Source: Sipunculus nudus (taxonomy: Eukaryota > Annelida > Sipuncula > Golfingiida > Sipunculidae). Taken from it: a stretch of DNA of 64,000 nucleotides. This document shows, piece by piece, positions 11,493 to 21,801 of this stretch (positions within the stretch are counted from its first letter, which is position 1; each line of letters opens with the position of its first letter). The notes below the pieces were generated by a model. The model saw only the letters and a program-made list of their open reading frames with translations, did not search any database and was not told where the DNA came from. The translations under genes and the position numbers were made by a program. The stretch spans positions 21,953,979 through 22,017,978 of the forward strand of contig CM049321.1 of NCBI GenBank assembly GCA_026874595.1. The letters are read 5' to 3'.

Positions 11493-12665
11493 AGAATACG
11501 GGTAGTCGACAAGCGACTACGTGTATCCGCCAAAATCAGAGTGGAACGGGTGAAGGGAGGCATGGATTGAGTGGCAAGGGGAAATAGAGTGAGGTGTGTT
11601 GCATATTAGTCTGGATGTCTGCAGCGTAAACTAGAATGTAGGTGGCGCCACCTGTCATAAAATCAAGAAAGCTGTCCAGGATGTATTAACCTGCAACATT
11701 TTAGGCAGTTATGTCAAACCACTACAGAGAGATAAGTGATTTTACCCCACGGCAGAAAAACAGACGGACGCTGTGCAAAAATGGTTGCAGGTGGCCCCTC
11801 CAGTTTTATGTATGATAAAGAGCTATGCGAGATCTATACACATGCAAAATTTTGGCCAAATCGGTCAAACGGTTCCCGAGATTCGAACTTGGGTGTCTGC
11901 AGCGTAAACCAGAATGTAGGTGGCGCCACCTGTCATAAAATCAAGAAAGCTGTTCAGGATGTATAACACTGCAAAATTTTAGGCAGATATGTCAAACCAT
12001 TGCCGAGATTTGGGTGATATTATCCCACGGCAGACAAACAGACGGACGCTGTGCAAAAATGGTTGCAGGTGGCGCCACCAGTTTTGCGTATGATAAAGAG
12101 CTATGTGAGATCTATACACATGCATTTTTTTTGCCCAATCAGTCAAACGGTTCCCGAGATATGAGCTTGGATGTCTGCAGCGTGAACGTGAATGTAGGTG
12201 GCGCCACCTGTTATAAAATCAAGAAAGCTATCCAGGATGTATACGCATGCCGAATTTCAGGTGAATTAGTCAAACCACTGCAGAGATATGAGTAATTTTA
12301 ACCCAAGGCAGATGAACAGATGGACACTGTGCAAACATGGTTGCAGGTGGCGCCACCATTTTTTGTGTATGTTACAAAGCTATCCAAGGGCTACATTTGT
12401 AGAAAATGTTTTTCCCGATCGGTCAAACGGTTCCCGAGATATGTGGGTTTATGTGTGGAAACAGACGCACAAATGGACGCTGGGCAGGGAGGAAAGGTCA
12501 ACGCCAATTGGTTAGGCACCAGTTCACGTGACCCGATAATTGGTGTAAGTTTCGAAAAATCCGTCCAGTAGTCTCAGAGGAGTTCTCCGTAAACGAACGT
12601 GGCGGCGGCGGCGGAACCCGGTCAAAAACAGTATCCGCAAAACTTCGTTTTGGCGGGTACAATTA
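11493..12665 (+). mobile_element. Hairpin-ended non-autonomous element with dimeric palindromic array
   Basis: The best copy of its family. The 5' end carries a perfect hairpin (GTAGTCG 11502-11508, loop ACAAG, CGACTAC 11514-11520) and then GTATCCGCCAAAA at 11523. The 3' end carries an imperfect hairpin (GTATCCGCAAAAC 12631-12643 against GTTTTGGCGGGTAC 12647-12660), so the ends also form terminal inverted repeats. Between them are six monomers with the palindrome GGTGGCGCCACC or a variant. Other copies are at 41163-42056, 48704-49857 and 51122-57436 (split by a LINE). The layout recalls Helentron-type or 'pearl' elements of bivalves; that is an inference. There is no coding capacity. Confidence 0.7.
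11641..12357 (+). repeat. Dimeric tandem array centred on GGTGGCGCCACC
   Basis: Palindrome positions are 11641, 11789 (mutated), 11919, 12068, 12197 and 12346. The spacings alternate 148, 130, 149, 129 and 149, so the true repeat is a dimer of about 278 bases made of two related monomers. 'gtgcaaaaatggttgcag' precedes one monomer type and 'cagcgtaaac' plus 'gaatgtag' precedes the other. Confidence 0.85.
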
Positions 12666-12868
12666 CCATATATCATAATATGTTCTTGTGGATTATTTAA
12701 CCTTAGTTATAGCCTGCCTTCCATTAACAAGATTTTTTCCAGCGGTGTGATGACGCTGCGTGGTGAAGGATATTAATAGCGGAGCGATGAACGCATTAAT
12801 CATGCACGGCTATTGGTTTAAAGCGGATATCATGATCGAGGTCCCATTTAATACAGGGGCGGACGGAA

Positions 12869-12995
12869 GGGGGGGGGGGGGGGTGTTACACCTTGGCCCA
12901 GGTGAACGAGTGTAAAGGAAATGCTTGTCGACTTAACACCTAAGCTTTGGCCTTTGAGTCTGTGCTCCACCCGCGAGCCACAGAGGCCCTGTTCT
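12869..12995 (-). mobile_element. Degenerate tRNA-like SINE head next to a poly-G run
   Basis: On the minus strand 'ctgtggctcgcgggtggagc' resembles the A-box region of the SINE at 10676-11012, and a 15-base G run (12869-12883) sits where that copy has its homopolymer. The B box is not recognisable. Confidence 0.4.
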
Positions 12996-13124
12996 TTTCC
13001 TTTGGTTATATGCGAGTTTGGCATATGATAGAGCTTTACTATATTATAAATCATGTACCTTGTCAATGCTCACGACAGCAAGATTTCCAACGGTAAAAAT
13101 TAAATGCATAATACCTAGGTTTTA

Positions 13125-13149
13125 ATATATATATATATATATATATATT
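13125..13149. repeat. (AT)n microsatellite
   Basis: Short AT dinucleotide run. A 12-base C run follows at 13366-13377. Two further GGTGGCGC-containing modules lie near 13701 and 14011 (period about 310). Confidence 0.9.
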
Positions 13150-14059
13150 ACACTAAAATATCCTCATATCTCTGTGTTAAGTCTAGTATATATTTTACTT
13201 ATTTTCACTATCTGCTGAGTGGCCATATAAAGTATTAAGTCTTATTTCAAGGTACGGAAACCAGTTCTATAGTCCTTTATGCAGCCTTGCAAGCTCTGTC
13301 GGCTGTTTCATCTTTTACTAAGACAACGGCATATACAACAGATCTACTGCATGTGACATCCGCATCCCCCCCCCCCCGGCAAAAATTCCAACAATGCGTT
13401 AAACAGGAGAGTCTAATGTTCAATCGGTGAATTACTATGCATGATGACATGTGATTTAGAAATAAAAAAAAAGAATGAAAACAAAACATTTCCCAGTGAA
13501 CACTAAGCCACTGGAACATAGATTAATCAGAAGACAAAAAGTTCTGCAAAGACACCATCTTTAAAATATTTTGAATGAATTTATACTCATTTTATTCCCT
13601 TCTTTATAAATTGTTAACTCTGAAATGAAAACCAAAATATGAATATGACATATCTTGGAAAAGGCAGAAAAAACGTGTCTGCAGAAAGTAGGTCAACATA
13701 GGTGGCGCTACCTGCAGGTCAAAATTACGTAGCAGTCACATGAACAATATTCCTGTGAAAATTGATGCTGAAGGCTGCAGTAGTTCCTGTTATATTTGGT
13801 AACACGAATATGTATGGAAACATGTCAAACTGTCAAATTTTGTGTTCGAAGGTCCACAAAGACGCCATCTTGAAAATCACTTGACTGAATTTATACTTAA
13901 TTTATTCCTCTTTCTCTAAGAAACTGCTGACTGTGTCTATGACATGGAAGCCAAATTATAAATACTTTATGAAAAGTTCGTTTCATTCCCTAGAAAGTAG
14001 GTCAATACAGGTGGCGCCACAAAAGGCTTATTTTCGCATATTCATCACATGATAAGTTT

Positions 14060-14480
14060 TATGAAGACAACGGCAGCACCTGAGACACTGAGGCGGTGGA
14101 CGCTGCGCTAGCCTGAGCGCACACGTTTTCAAGGCGAACTAAAATACCGCATGCGTGACCAACGCTGGCACGTATGAAAGGGAATTATGTTTATGAATTA
14201 TGATCCTTCTGCTTCCCGCCCCTCGCTTATAATTCCTGTCACGCGTTTATCATTTACTAGCATATTATCCGAAGAATATTACGTGGTTCGCGTAGTAACT
14301 AATTGATGGTGTCGCAAGAACTCCTCCGCGAGAAAAGTTGAAATGCCCCCGACCCCCGCTTAGGACACAGCATTGTCCCTTACAGTTCGGCCTAAAGACT
14401 GATAACGGTTATTTTCGAGGAGTCGCCACAAAGCTGTTGCGTGACAAAGTCGAGTGTCATCACCGTAAATGTATTATTAT
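14060..14480. other. CpG-richer unique stretch, possible regulatory region
   Basis: CpG dinucleotides are visibly more frequent here than in the surrounding AT-rich DNA, and no repeat family of the window is present. It could be a promoter of an unseen gene or a remnant of one. Open frames at 14338-14526 and 14441-14683 overlap in different frames and look like chance. Confidence 0.2.
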
Positions 14481-14840
14481 TCAAGGAAAGCATTCAAAAC
14501 GGGACAGGTTTCGTTTTAGTTTATAATATTGATGATAGATGTCAGCACCTATCGGCCCCCTTATGCAAACTATTTACACGACATCAATACAACTTGGACG
14601 CTAAATTAAGAGGACATTCCTCCAATTGTTTTTCCACGCAAATCAGATCCAGGTTTATAAAGTTACATAGTAAGATTATATAATCTTATGAAATGCCAGA
14701 TTTTGGAATCTGTGCAAACTTAATGTTGTGACATTATTCACAAAATTAAATTATACTGATATTTTCACTGTGGTTTTGAATCTATGGGTCTTGTAGAATA
14801 TCAGCTTCCATGGATTTATGAACAAAATGAGTCTGTTAAA

Positions 14841-14841
<1 letters not shown>

Positions 14842-14888
<47 letters not shown>
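14842..14888. repeat. (AT)n microsatellite
   Basis: An uninterrupted AT dinucleotide run of about 46 bases. Confidence 0.95.
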
Positions 14889-14892
<4 letters not shown>

Positions 14893-15209
14893 AGCATGAA
14901 AGACAAAGTATTCAAAAACACTTTACAATTCATTACTATAAACAAAAATTGTCTTTATTAAAACCCCAACTGAAAATGAATAATGTGATGTATAATATAC
15001 AGTATAAAAATTTGAGCATTCAGCTTGTAAGATTCAAAATAAGAATCTTATATGAAATTTGATTTTCAAAGATATTTCATTGATTTGACTCCTCAAAATT
15101 AACTCCACAAACTGATACAGAAAATAAAAAAATAGCTAAGTAAAGTTCATCAAGTGCATGGTTATGATGGCATATCCTATTATTTTTTCACAGCTTTATC
15201 TCTTAGTAT

Positions 15210-15382
15210 AGTAAAACCTCATCTTACAACCACTTCTATTTAATGACCACCTCAAAACAACAACCACCTGTCCATGGTCCTGATTTTTTTCATTCTTTAT
15301 ATAAGACCTCGCTTAGATGACCACCATATTGAGGTCAAAATTATTAAAGTACCATTGGTGGTACTAATTTTTTGGTTTTACT
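15210..15382. mobile_element. Pogo/Tigger-like MITE
   Basis: The ends are inverted copies: AGTAAAACC at 15210 and GGTTTTACT ending at 15382, with a TA-rich left flank. The text after the left end ('tcatcttacaaccactt', 'aatgaccacctc') has the look of Tigger/pogo miniature elements. It starts 30 bases past the stop codon of the GTPase gene, so it probably forms part of that gene's 3' untranslated region. A related half-element lies at 18327-18395. Confidence 0.55.
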
Positions 15383-15412
15383 GTCATTTTGTCACAATGC
15401 TATGGTTTTGGA

Positions 15413-15527
15413 TCAACATTCTTGCACCATAATATCAGTTAGTCGTTTCTTCGATACAACAGTATTCAATAATTCTCCGAACATAGTCTCCACCCCTTCT
15501 CCTGTAGATGATGACGTTTCACAGTAA
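15413..15527 (-). CDS. RJL/DNAJC27-like small GTPase, coding exon 6 (last)
   Basis: Follows an acceptor (tttttttgtttcag) at 15528-15530. It encodes residues 160-196, including the G5 motif (ETSS within YCETSSSTGEG), and ends MVQEC-stop. The first base completes residue Asn159. There is no J domain and no double-cysteine or CaaX prenylation signal, only a single terminal Cys. Human DNAJC27 continues for about 100 residues beyond the equivalent point, so this protein is short for an animal member. Confidence 0.8.
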
Positions 15528-16799
15528 CTGAAACAAAAAAAGTTCAAAATTTATTTTGAAAAATTTAATACAAATTTAATGGGTTTTTTTGGGGGGGGGG
15601 GGATTAAAGGCAATGCAACAAAATATTGCTCTATGGGATTTGATGCTCCCCTTTTTAGTGAATAAATTTTGGTTTTTGCTATAGCACAAATCCCATATAA
15701 AAACTCTTAATGGTATGGAAATATTGACTACTTTTTGTGTTGATCAAATCAATTATTTTAAGGACTTACTAGGAAACAAATGTTTGTATTTTCTAGACAA
15801 GCTGGAAAAATTGAACACATTTTTCAGAATCATCAATAATTGCATCAGATCTTGTAAGAGGCATTGATAATCATATATAAACAGTTTCTAAACCATCAAT
15901 TATTATGTCTTCTTGCATTAGCTAGTAGATATATTGTGCCAGCCCTACCTAAAACACATGTTTCCCAAACAGACACAAGGTGTTGATGATGACCATTTGT
16001 TAAATTACCATAAAGAACACTAATCAATATTTAAGTAATTGAGTTGGGTCTTTGTTCACAAGGGTTTCAAATTTCCCATATTGGTGAAAGAGAAATTTAA
16101 ACATTCATAAATAGGGTACTGATAATTTGTATACATTATCAATGCCTGTAGTGTCAACAGTAAAAGGAAAAGGATTAATATTATAATTAAATACAACACA
16201 AACATGCATAATACACCAGTCATCTATCTGGTGACCTCATTAAATATGCGTGAATTTTGATGAGAAGGTAATTCAGGTGAGAAACACTATTGGTGCTATG
16301 TATGAGTTTCAAAGAAAACTCTATTGGTAAATATGTATAATGAGTTTCATAATTTTAAATAGGAGTGCGGTGACCTCTGACCTTATTTAATATGCATGAA
16401 TTTTTCTGGAAATCAAACTTAGGTGAGATATTTTATGGATTAACATTTCTTATGAGTTTTATTAAAATCCTTTGTATCTTCATAAGTTATCACCACAAAT
16501 GCGTGGATGTTGCCGGGCGAGATAATCTGTTGGTGAGTAGCTATGGTGAGTTTTGTGAAAATCCATCAAAGTCTGGGTAAGTTATTGCAGTGACACTAAA
16601 AGTTAAACAGACAGACAGGCGGTGGGTGTACCATAAAACTCCTGTCATGTGGGGTGTATGAAAATAAAAATTAATATATTAACTGCCAGTTTTGAAAAAG
16701 AATTTCTACTCATTCAATGTTCCTTTGGGTCATTGTTATTTCATCATTACGCACATATTAAATAATTATATTATAATGGATGTATTCTGCAGTGATGGA

Positions 16800-18035
16800 G
16801 GCTTGAGTCCAAATTTGGACTGGGGTCCACTTTTTCAGGGAGTTGGACCTAAGGGTCTGGACTTGGACTTGTACTCAGCTTTTGAGGTAAGACCTTGAGA
16901 AATCAGACAGAGTCCATCTCAAGTTCAGCATGAGGAAGACTCGGTGAAATAAATCAATGTCATTTATAAAGTTAATTGTAAACTATTAACAAAAAAGACA
17001 TATACAATATAGTCTGTTCCACAGCAGGGTGAAATTTGAAATTATTTTCTGAAACTCAAAAATGATCACACAGTCTAACCATTAAGCTGATTAAGGGTGA
17101 AAGGCCTATTATATGTAAAACATCATTAAAAAAAAACATTTATATTTTTCAACCCTTTGGTTCTTCTGAATCTTGTGACCAAGTTGCATGGCATCTTTCA
17201 TGGGTTGAAGACAACTGCATTTTGTTTAGAATATTTATGACCAATTATTAGCCAATCAGAAAGTTAATAAGTGGCGTTGTTTCAGCATGTGACCAGTAAC
17301 CTTGACCAACATGAATTGGGTTGAAGTGTGGTAAAAAAATAGACTGTTTACTCAGTTATTGATTTAACTGCATTTCTTTAATATTTTGCAAGACATGATT
17401 TTAATTTACTCACAGTTAATTAGGCCAACACCCCAATCAAAAATTCATTGCAGCATACCATCATTTTGTCTGCAAGTTTATGGAAATATTGCCAAATTTC
17501 AATGGGCACCCTACTGTGGAACATTTAGTATATAAAAAAAGAACTTAAGATACCAAGCTTTAGCCCTACCCCAAGAGTTAAATGTCATCAAACATTCAAG
17601 TAAACAGCATGTGTAATGTCGGGGACGAGCTGTCACTCAAATTTATTTCTGTATCCGTACCCAAGTTTTTGTTTTTGATGTAACCCTCATATCTTAACCC
17701 GGAAGTACTATAGAGAGGTTCCGATAGTCACAGGAGGGCACCAGATGTAGCGGGAAGAATGAAATAAATCAAGTGTTAAATCGCCGGAACTTTTGAGAAC
17801 TAATGGCCACCACCCCAACAACTGACGGGACAATACACTATCAAGTGTGGACCACGACAGTAAACAAACATAAAAACTTCAAATTTTGGTGATCTCAAAT
17901 TTTCATTTTTAATAATTAAAATATGAACTTTTATTGGACTCAGATTCAAGAAGATGGACTTGGACTCGAACCTTTTTAACTTGGACTCAAGTAGCCTGGA
18001 CTTAGACTTACTCTGATGGTGTGAACTCAAGTACA
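16800..18035 (+). repeat. GGACTC/GGACTTG-rich repeat halves within the GTPase intron 5
   Basis: The halves are at about 16800-16915 and 17935-18035, with AT-rich sequence between, as in the pair at 9290-9750. The rest of intron 5 (15528-18147) shows a 12-base G run at 15591-15602 and nothing else I can name. Confidence 0.45.
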
Positions 18036-18147
18036 TCCCTGTGTATTCTGTGCTATGTTAATATGGACCCATTGCAAAACAATAAAACAGTGGTAATAAA
18101 AAAATTCAACCTCCCAAATATGGAACAAACCACAGTATTATACATAC

Positions 18148-18218
18148 TTGAGCTTATGCGCTGCTGCCCATTTCTTTCCTTCAGTGTTAGAAACCACGCG
18201 CTTTGCTTTCTGGTCTAT
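18148..18218 (-). CDS. RJL/DNAJC27-like small GTPase, coding exon 5
   Basis: A 71-base exon with acceptor (tttacag) at 18219-18221 and donor (gtatgt) at 18142-18147. It encodes residues 136-159 (IDQKAKRVV... to KLN). Its first two residues complete the G4 motif NKID begun in exon 4. The reading phase joins exons 4 and 6 exactly. Confidence 0.85.
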
Positions 18219-18326
18219 CTGTAAATGAATTGAAAATCCAACTTGAATCTCTTATATGCATGGATTTGTTTACTAGAAAACACCCACAGACTATTTCTAA
18301 AACTGATTTAAAAAAACATATATACA

Positions 18327-18395
18327 GTGAAACCTGTGATATGAGACCACCCATGGGACTGGCAAAAGTGGTCTTTATTTGTCAGATTCTTTAAA
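18327..18395 (+). mobile_element. Fragment of a Tigger-like element
   Basis: 'acagtgaaacctgtgatatg' followed by 'gaccacccatgggac' and 'aaaagtggtcttt' resembles one end of a pogo/Tigger-type transposon. No second end was found. Confidence 0.35.
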
Positions 18396-18636
18396 TGACT
18401 GCAATCAGGAGCTTTCGCAACATCTCGTTGCTTCATCAGCTTGTCAAAGACCAGAAGGCCGGTGTCACATAACCTAAGCAGTTTGTATGGTCATGTGACA
18501 AGTGTCCATTGTATATGTTCTCCAACAAGCTGATGAAGCAACAATTGAAGTCAATCAAAATTAAGCTCTGTGAGAATTGTTATCCTTCATTTTAATATGA
18601 CAAAGTCTATATACAACTTACATTCTACAAACAAGT

Positions 18637-18675
18637 GACCCATGGGTCATGACACTCAGCTGACTGGGACGACAG
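18637..18675 (-). repeat. Isolated 3' end of the TGACCCATGGGTCA repeat family
   Basis: The 14-base palindrome TGACCCATGGGTCA followed by 'tgacactcagctgactggg' matches the 3' ends at 705 and 32133 (rc). A 'ggtggcgcaacc' module lies near 18895. Confidence 0.6.
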
Positions 18676-19156
18676 CATGACCTATAATAAGGGGCCAGAG
18701 AGGGGTTAGGTAATATGATTGCTGTCTCAAATGAAGAGAAAATGCTTGAAAATTATAACAATTACTTAAGGTAGGAGCATCAGTCATAAGGAATTGATAA
18801 ATTAATTTATAATCAATAAGCACACTTGGTATGAATACTTGATGAAACCACAGCTTAAAAACTGACACTATATGTAAAAATTATTAAAAATACAGGTGGC
18901 GCAACCAGTCATCAGGAAGTGTTGAAACAAGTGATGATCAATAACCATATCAGGTTTCAGGACACCAGAGGAACAACAGCTTTTAAACTGATTCAACTGC
19001 TGTCATTCAGTGGTCTCAAAAATAGAGGAAAAATGAATAAAAATTTAAAAAATAAATACCAGTCATCAGCAACTGATGAAAGGGGAGATGAATTTTTTAC
19101 CCTTTTAAGGCTCTGACATGGATAACCCTTAGGACCTCCTGGTCCAAAAACAGCTT

Positions 19157-19512
19157 AAAGCTGCCCATTCACCTACCTTCTGAATAAGAATTTATCTGAT
19201 TCTTGCTTTCTCTGTGTATATATTAATGATCTAAGGGTAATTTTGGTTGTGAAAAGTTCTTATGATGCCTTCGTGAAGGATGTATGAACTTGTTTATCAA
19301 CTGTTTATCAACAACATGTTTGTAAACACAGCAATGTTGACAAATGGGAAAAACATGTAATCTAAGGGAGTAGGCTGCAAATATGCTGAGGTAAAAAGGT
19401 CAATTGTTGCAAAACGCCATTTGCAAAGCCCTTGCTAATCTGACTAGCTGCCAGATGCCCTTGTTGAATTTGTTTTGATTATTTTGGCAAACCCCCCACA
19501 AGTTGATATAAT
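19157..19512 (+). repeat. Dispersed repeat, copy 2
   Basis: Matches 8822-9213 closely without the AT microsatellite. It lies in intron 4 of the GTPase gene. Confidence 0.75.
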
Positions 19513-19671
19513 CAAAACAAGCAGTGATGTCCACGTTTTCTAGCCTTTTTTTTATAAGAGCTCCAAGGGATTACCTTTAGTTTATAAGGGTCAGATAGGT
19601 GATTGGGCCCAAAAAACACCATATTTCCACCAAAATCCACTCCTATGGCTGTTAACGTTATATTGTCTCAC

Positions 19672-19868
19672 CTTATTGGCTACGATATACACTTCAGGGT
19701 TACCACTGGCATACTTGGTCAGTTCTCGCAGCCACTGTTCCAGGTTATCAAATGATGCTTGGTTTGTGACATCGTAAACAAGGAAGACCGCATCAGTACC
19801 ACCATACAGTTCGTTACGGACATCAACATACTCAGCATTGCCAGATAAGTCCCACAAATGCACCCTCA
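19672..19868 (-). CDS. RJL/DNAJC27-like small GTPase, coding exon 4
   Basis: This exon, acceptor (atattttcag) at 19869-19871 and donor (gtgaga) ending at 19672, encodes residues 70-135. It holds the G3/switch II sequence WDLSGN (Asp76, Gly79), VRNELY, the hydrophobic core strand FLVYDV, and ends with ANK, the start of NKxD. The closest resemblance is human DNAJC27 (RBJ), which has FDMAGH and VRNEFY at the same places. Residue 80, where Ras and Rab proteins have the catalytic Gln, is Asn, consistent with this atypical family. Confidence 0.9.
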
Positions 19869-20099
19869 CTGAAAATATTGAAAGTACCTTGACTAGTTTA
19901 TGTTTGGGTAAAAAGTTTAGTTTATAGTTTCAAAATATGACAAAGAGAAATGGGTTTTTATCAATTTGCATCAAGTTTTTATCAATCTGCATGAGAGAAG
20001 AAAAATGCTACTGGTTATATCAGACATATCTTCTTTATTATGATTTGAACCAGAGGCATTTATGTCTGAAATAATGTGTGCAATACAAAATCTCCAAGT

Positions 20100-20345
20100 A
20101 ATTTGACGGGGATGGAGCTCACATAGGTACCAATCAACCCTGTGAATTTTAGAAAGATCAAGCATGACATAGTTGAGATATTTAGCTCGAAAGAAAATCA
20201 CCAATTGTGCTGACGTGGCCATATTGGAATTCTGACAGGTCTGTAATTTAAAAGGTCCAGAGCCCTCATAGGTACCAATCATCCCTGTGAATTTGAGAAA
20301 GCTCAAGCATGTTGTTGTTGTTATATCATGCGCAACAGAAAGCAT
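20100..20345 (+). repeat. Two-unit tandem repeat in GTPase intron 3
   Basis: 'cataggtaccaatca' with 'tgtgaatttt' and 'agatcaagcatg' occurs near 20122 and again near 20267, a spacing of about 145 bases. The tail reads 'gacagatggatggagggac'. Confidence 0.55.
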
Positions 20346-20679
20346 CAGGAAGGACAGATGGATGGAGGGACTGACACGGTGATCACCATTGGGCACTGCT
20401 TGTCAAGGGCTGCGGGGCCCTTAGTATTGAAAAACTTTTTTTAAAAAATTATCTCAAAAAAAAAGGTGGACACAGGTTGGTGATATACAGTTTAAAAACA
20501 GTAAATCATTATCGCTCTAAATCAAACACAATTTTCGAAATAATCATGCCCAAATCTGTCCACATTTGCTGTTTTATTATTGAAGTCATAAAATAACAGG
20601 TAGTTAGGCCCTATTTATCAATATACAACTGACATTAAGACCATGATTGTACCTCTGTCAATGTAATCTCAATACTCAC

Positions 20680-20752
20680 AATCAAGTCCTTGGATGTTGT
20701 GAATCTTAAAGCCATAATCCACACCAACAGTCGGCTGGTAACCATTTGTAAA
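20680..20752 (-). CDS. RJL/DNAJC27-like small GTPase, coding exon 3
   Basis: A 73-base exon (acceptor tttttcag, donor gtgagt). It encodes residues 46-69, containing the switch I/G2 segment (GYQPTVGVDYGF, Thr53). The last base begins Leu70, completed in exon 4. Confidence 0.9.
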
Positions 20753-21366
20753 CTGAAAAAAGATAGTCTATGTATTCTCAAAAATGATTAAATTGCTCAA
20801 CCAACAAATTTATGATTTTACAGTTGTGTTTGTTCATAAGCCTATTAGCATGAATTATACAAAAATTATTTCCCCAAAACATTTATGAAATGAATAGAAT
20901 AAATTTGTTGCATAAATTACTGGTAACTGAATGAGGGACAGAATAAATGAAGTTAAGTTCTTAATTAAGTATATGTATACATATATGGGTGTGTGTGTGT
21001 ATCAGAGAAACCTAGATTTTTAAGAGATATAACTTCATTGTTTTATTGCATTCAATGCGTTGGCGTATTTTTTTTTCTTAACTGTTGATTATATGAATAC
21101 TTTGTTGTGTGTCTATAGGCACGTACCTTTAAATTGTTTGATCTCATTGGATGTTTGAAATAATATTTGGTGGTCTTGTCAGTACACTGTCTAAACTTTG
21201 ATCAATTAATTTGATCAAAATAAACATTGGGGAAGGTTGGTACATTTGCAATTGAAGAGTGGTATGGATCTGGTATGCTCCTCACACATCGCTTATACAC
21301 TACAGTTGTTGTCCCAGATCGACTTTGTTTTGACCACTGCCTTGTATGGCAAGTTATTTTCTGGGT

Positions 21367-21528
21367 TGTTATTAAGACAAATTATTCAGAGTCAGGGGAA
21401 AATACTGGGCCCATCCAGGATTCGAACCCATATCAGTGGGGAACATGTCTGGCGTTCCAACCGCTTCGCTAGAAAAGCAGGCTTCACCAGCGAGACAGTT
21501 CGGTCTGCTTTTATGTCACCCTGTAACA
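21367..21528 (-). repeat. 3' LTR of the TRIM
   Basis: Contains, in sense on the minus strand, TAGCGAAGCGGTTGG (21457-21471; A-box consensus) and GGTTCGAATCC (21418-21428; B-box consensus). These are Pol III internal promoter elements in the correct order and a tRNA-like spacing. Confidence 0.75.
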
Positions 21529-21630
21529 CACCCCCTCTTTAGAGCATCCTGCTATCAGAACAAGAATAATTATCCCAGGAGTCACACTTTGGTGAGCTTA
21601 TTCCCTGGGCCACAAAGTTTAGGTCTTGTT

Positions 21631-21643
21631 GGATGAGCCCCCA
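21631..21643 (-). other. Primer-binding site complementary to tRNA-Pro
   Basis: TGGGGGCTCATCC, three bases inside the 5' LTR. It agrees with the classical tRNA-Pro primer-binding sequence at 12 of 13 positions, as I know it. Confidence 0.65.
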
Positions 21644-21646
21644 TTT

Positions 21647-21801
21647 TGTTACGAAGACGAATTACTCAAAGGAAAATACTAGGCCAATCCCGGATTCGAA
21701 CCCATGTGGGTGGCGCATGTCTGGTATTCCAACGGCTTCACCAGAAAAAAGCAAGCTTCACTAGAGAGACAGGTTGGTTGCTTTTATGTCACTCCGTAAC
21801 A
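21647..21801 (-). repeat. 5' LTR of the TRIM
   Basis: Homologous to 21367-21528 and to the solo copy at 57648-57803. The B box GGGTTCGAATCC is intact; the A box is partly mutated (TGGTGAAGCCGTTGG). Confidence 0.75.

Larger units (their letters stand above)
21367..21801 (-). mobile_element. Miniature LTR retrotransposon (TRIM) with tRNA-like LTR
   Basis: Two direct repeats of about 155-162 bases (21367-21528, 21647-21801) both run TGTTA...TAACA and flank only 118 bases. Read on the minus strand, the 5' LTR is followed after three bases by TGGGGGCTCATCC (21631-21643), a good primer-binding match to the 3' end of tRNA-Pro. AAAGAGGGGGTG (21529-21540), a polypurine tract, abuts the 3' LTR. GGGT flanks both sides as a 4-bp target duplication inside a known repeat. 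No protein can be encoded. The LTRs are visibly diverged, so the copy is old. The LTR carries tRNA-type A and B boxes. Confidence 0.75.

Noticed and set aside
11640-12360. CRISPR-like array
   Set aside because: Spacing is regular but units are about 130-150 bases and homologous throughout, without unique spacers; the window is eukaryotic.
11736-12571. Open frames in the hairpin element (repeated MVAGG-like translations)
   Set aside because: The translation repeats because the DNA repeats; frames change between units and no protein motif appears.
17699-17706. CCGGAAGT (ETS/GABP motif) as an internal promoter of the GTPase gene
   Set aside because: An eight-base motif alone in an intron is expected by chance and no other promoter feature supports it.
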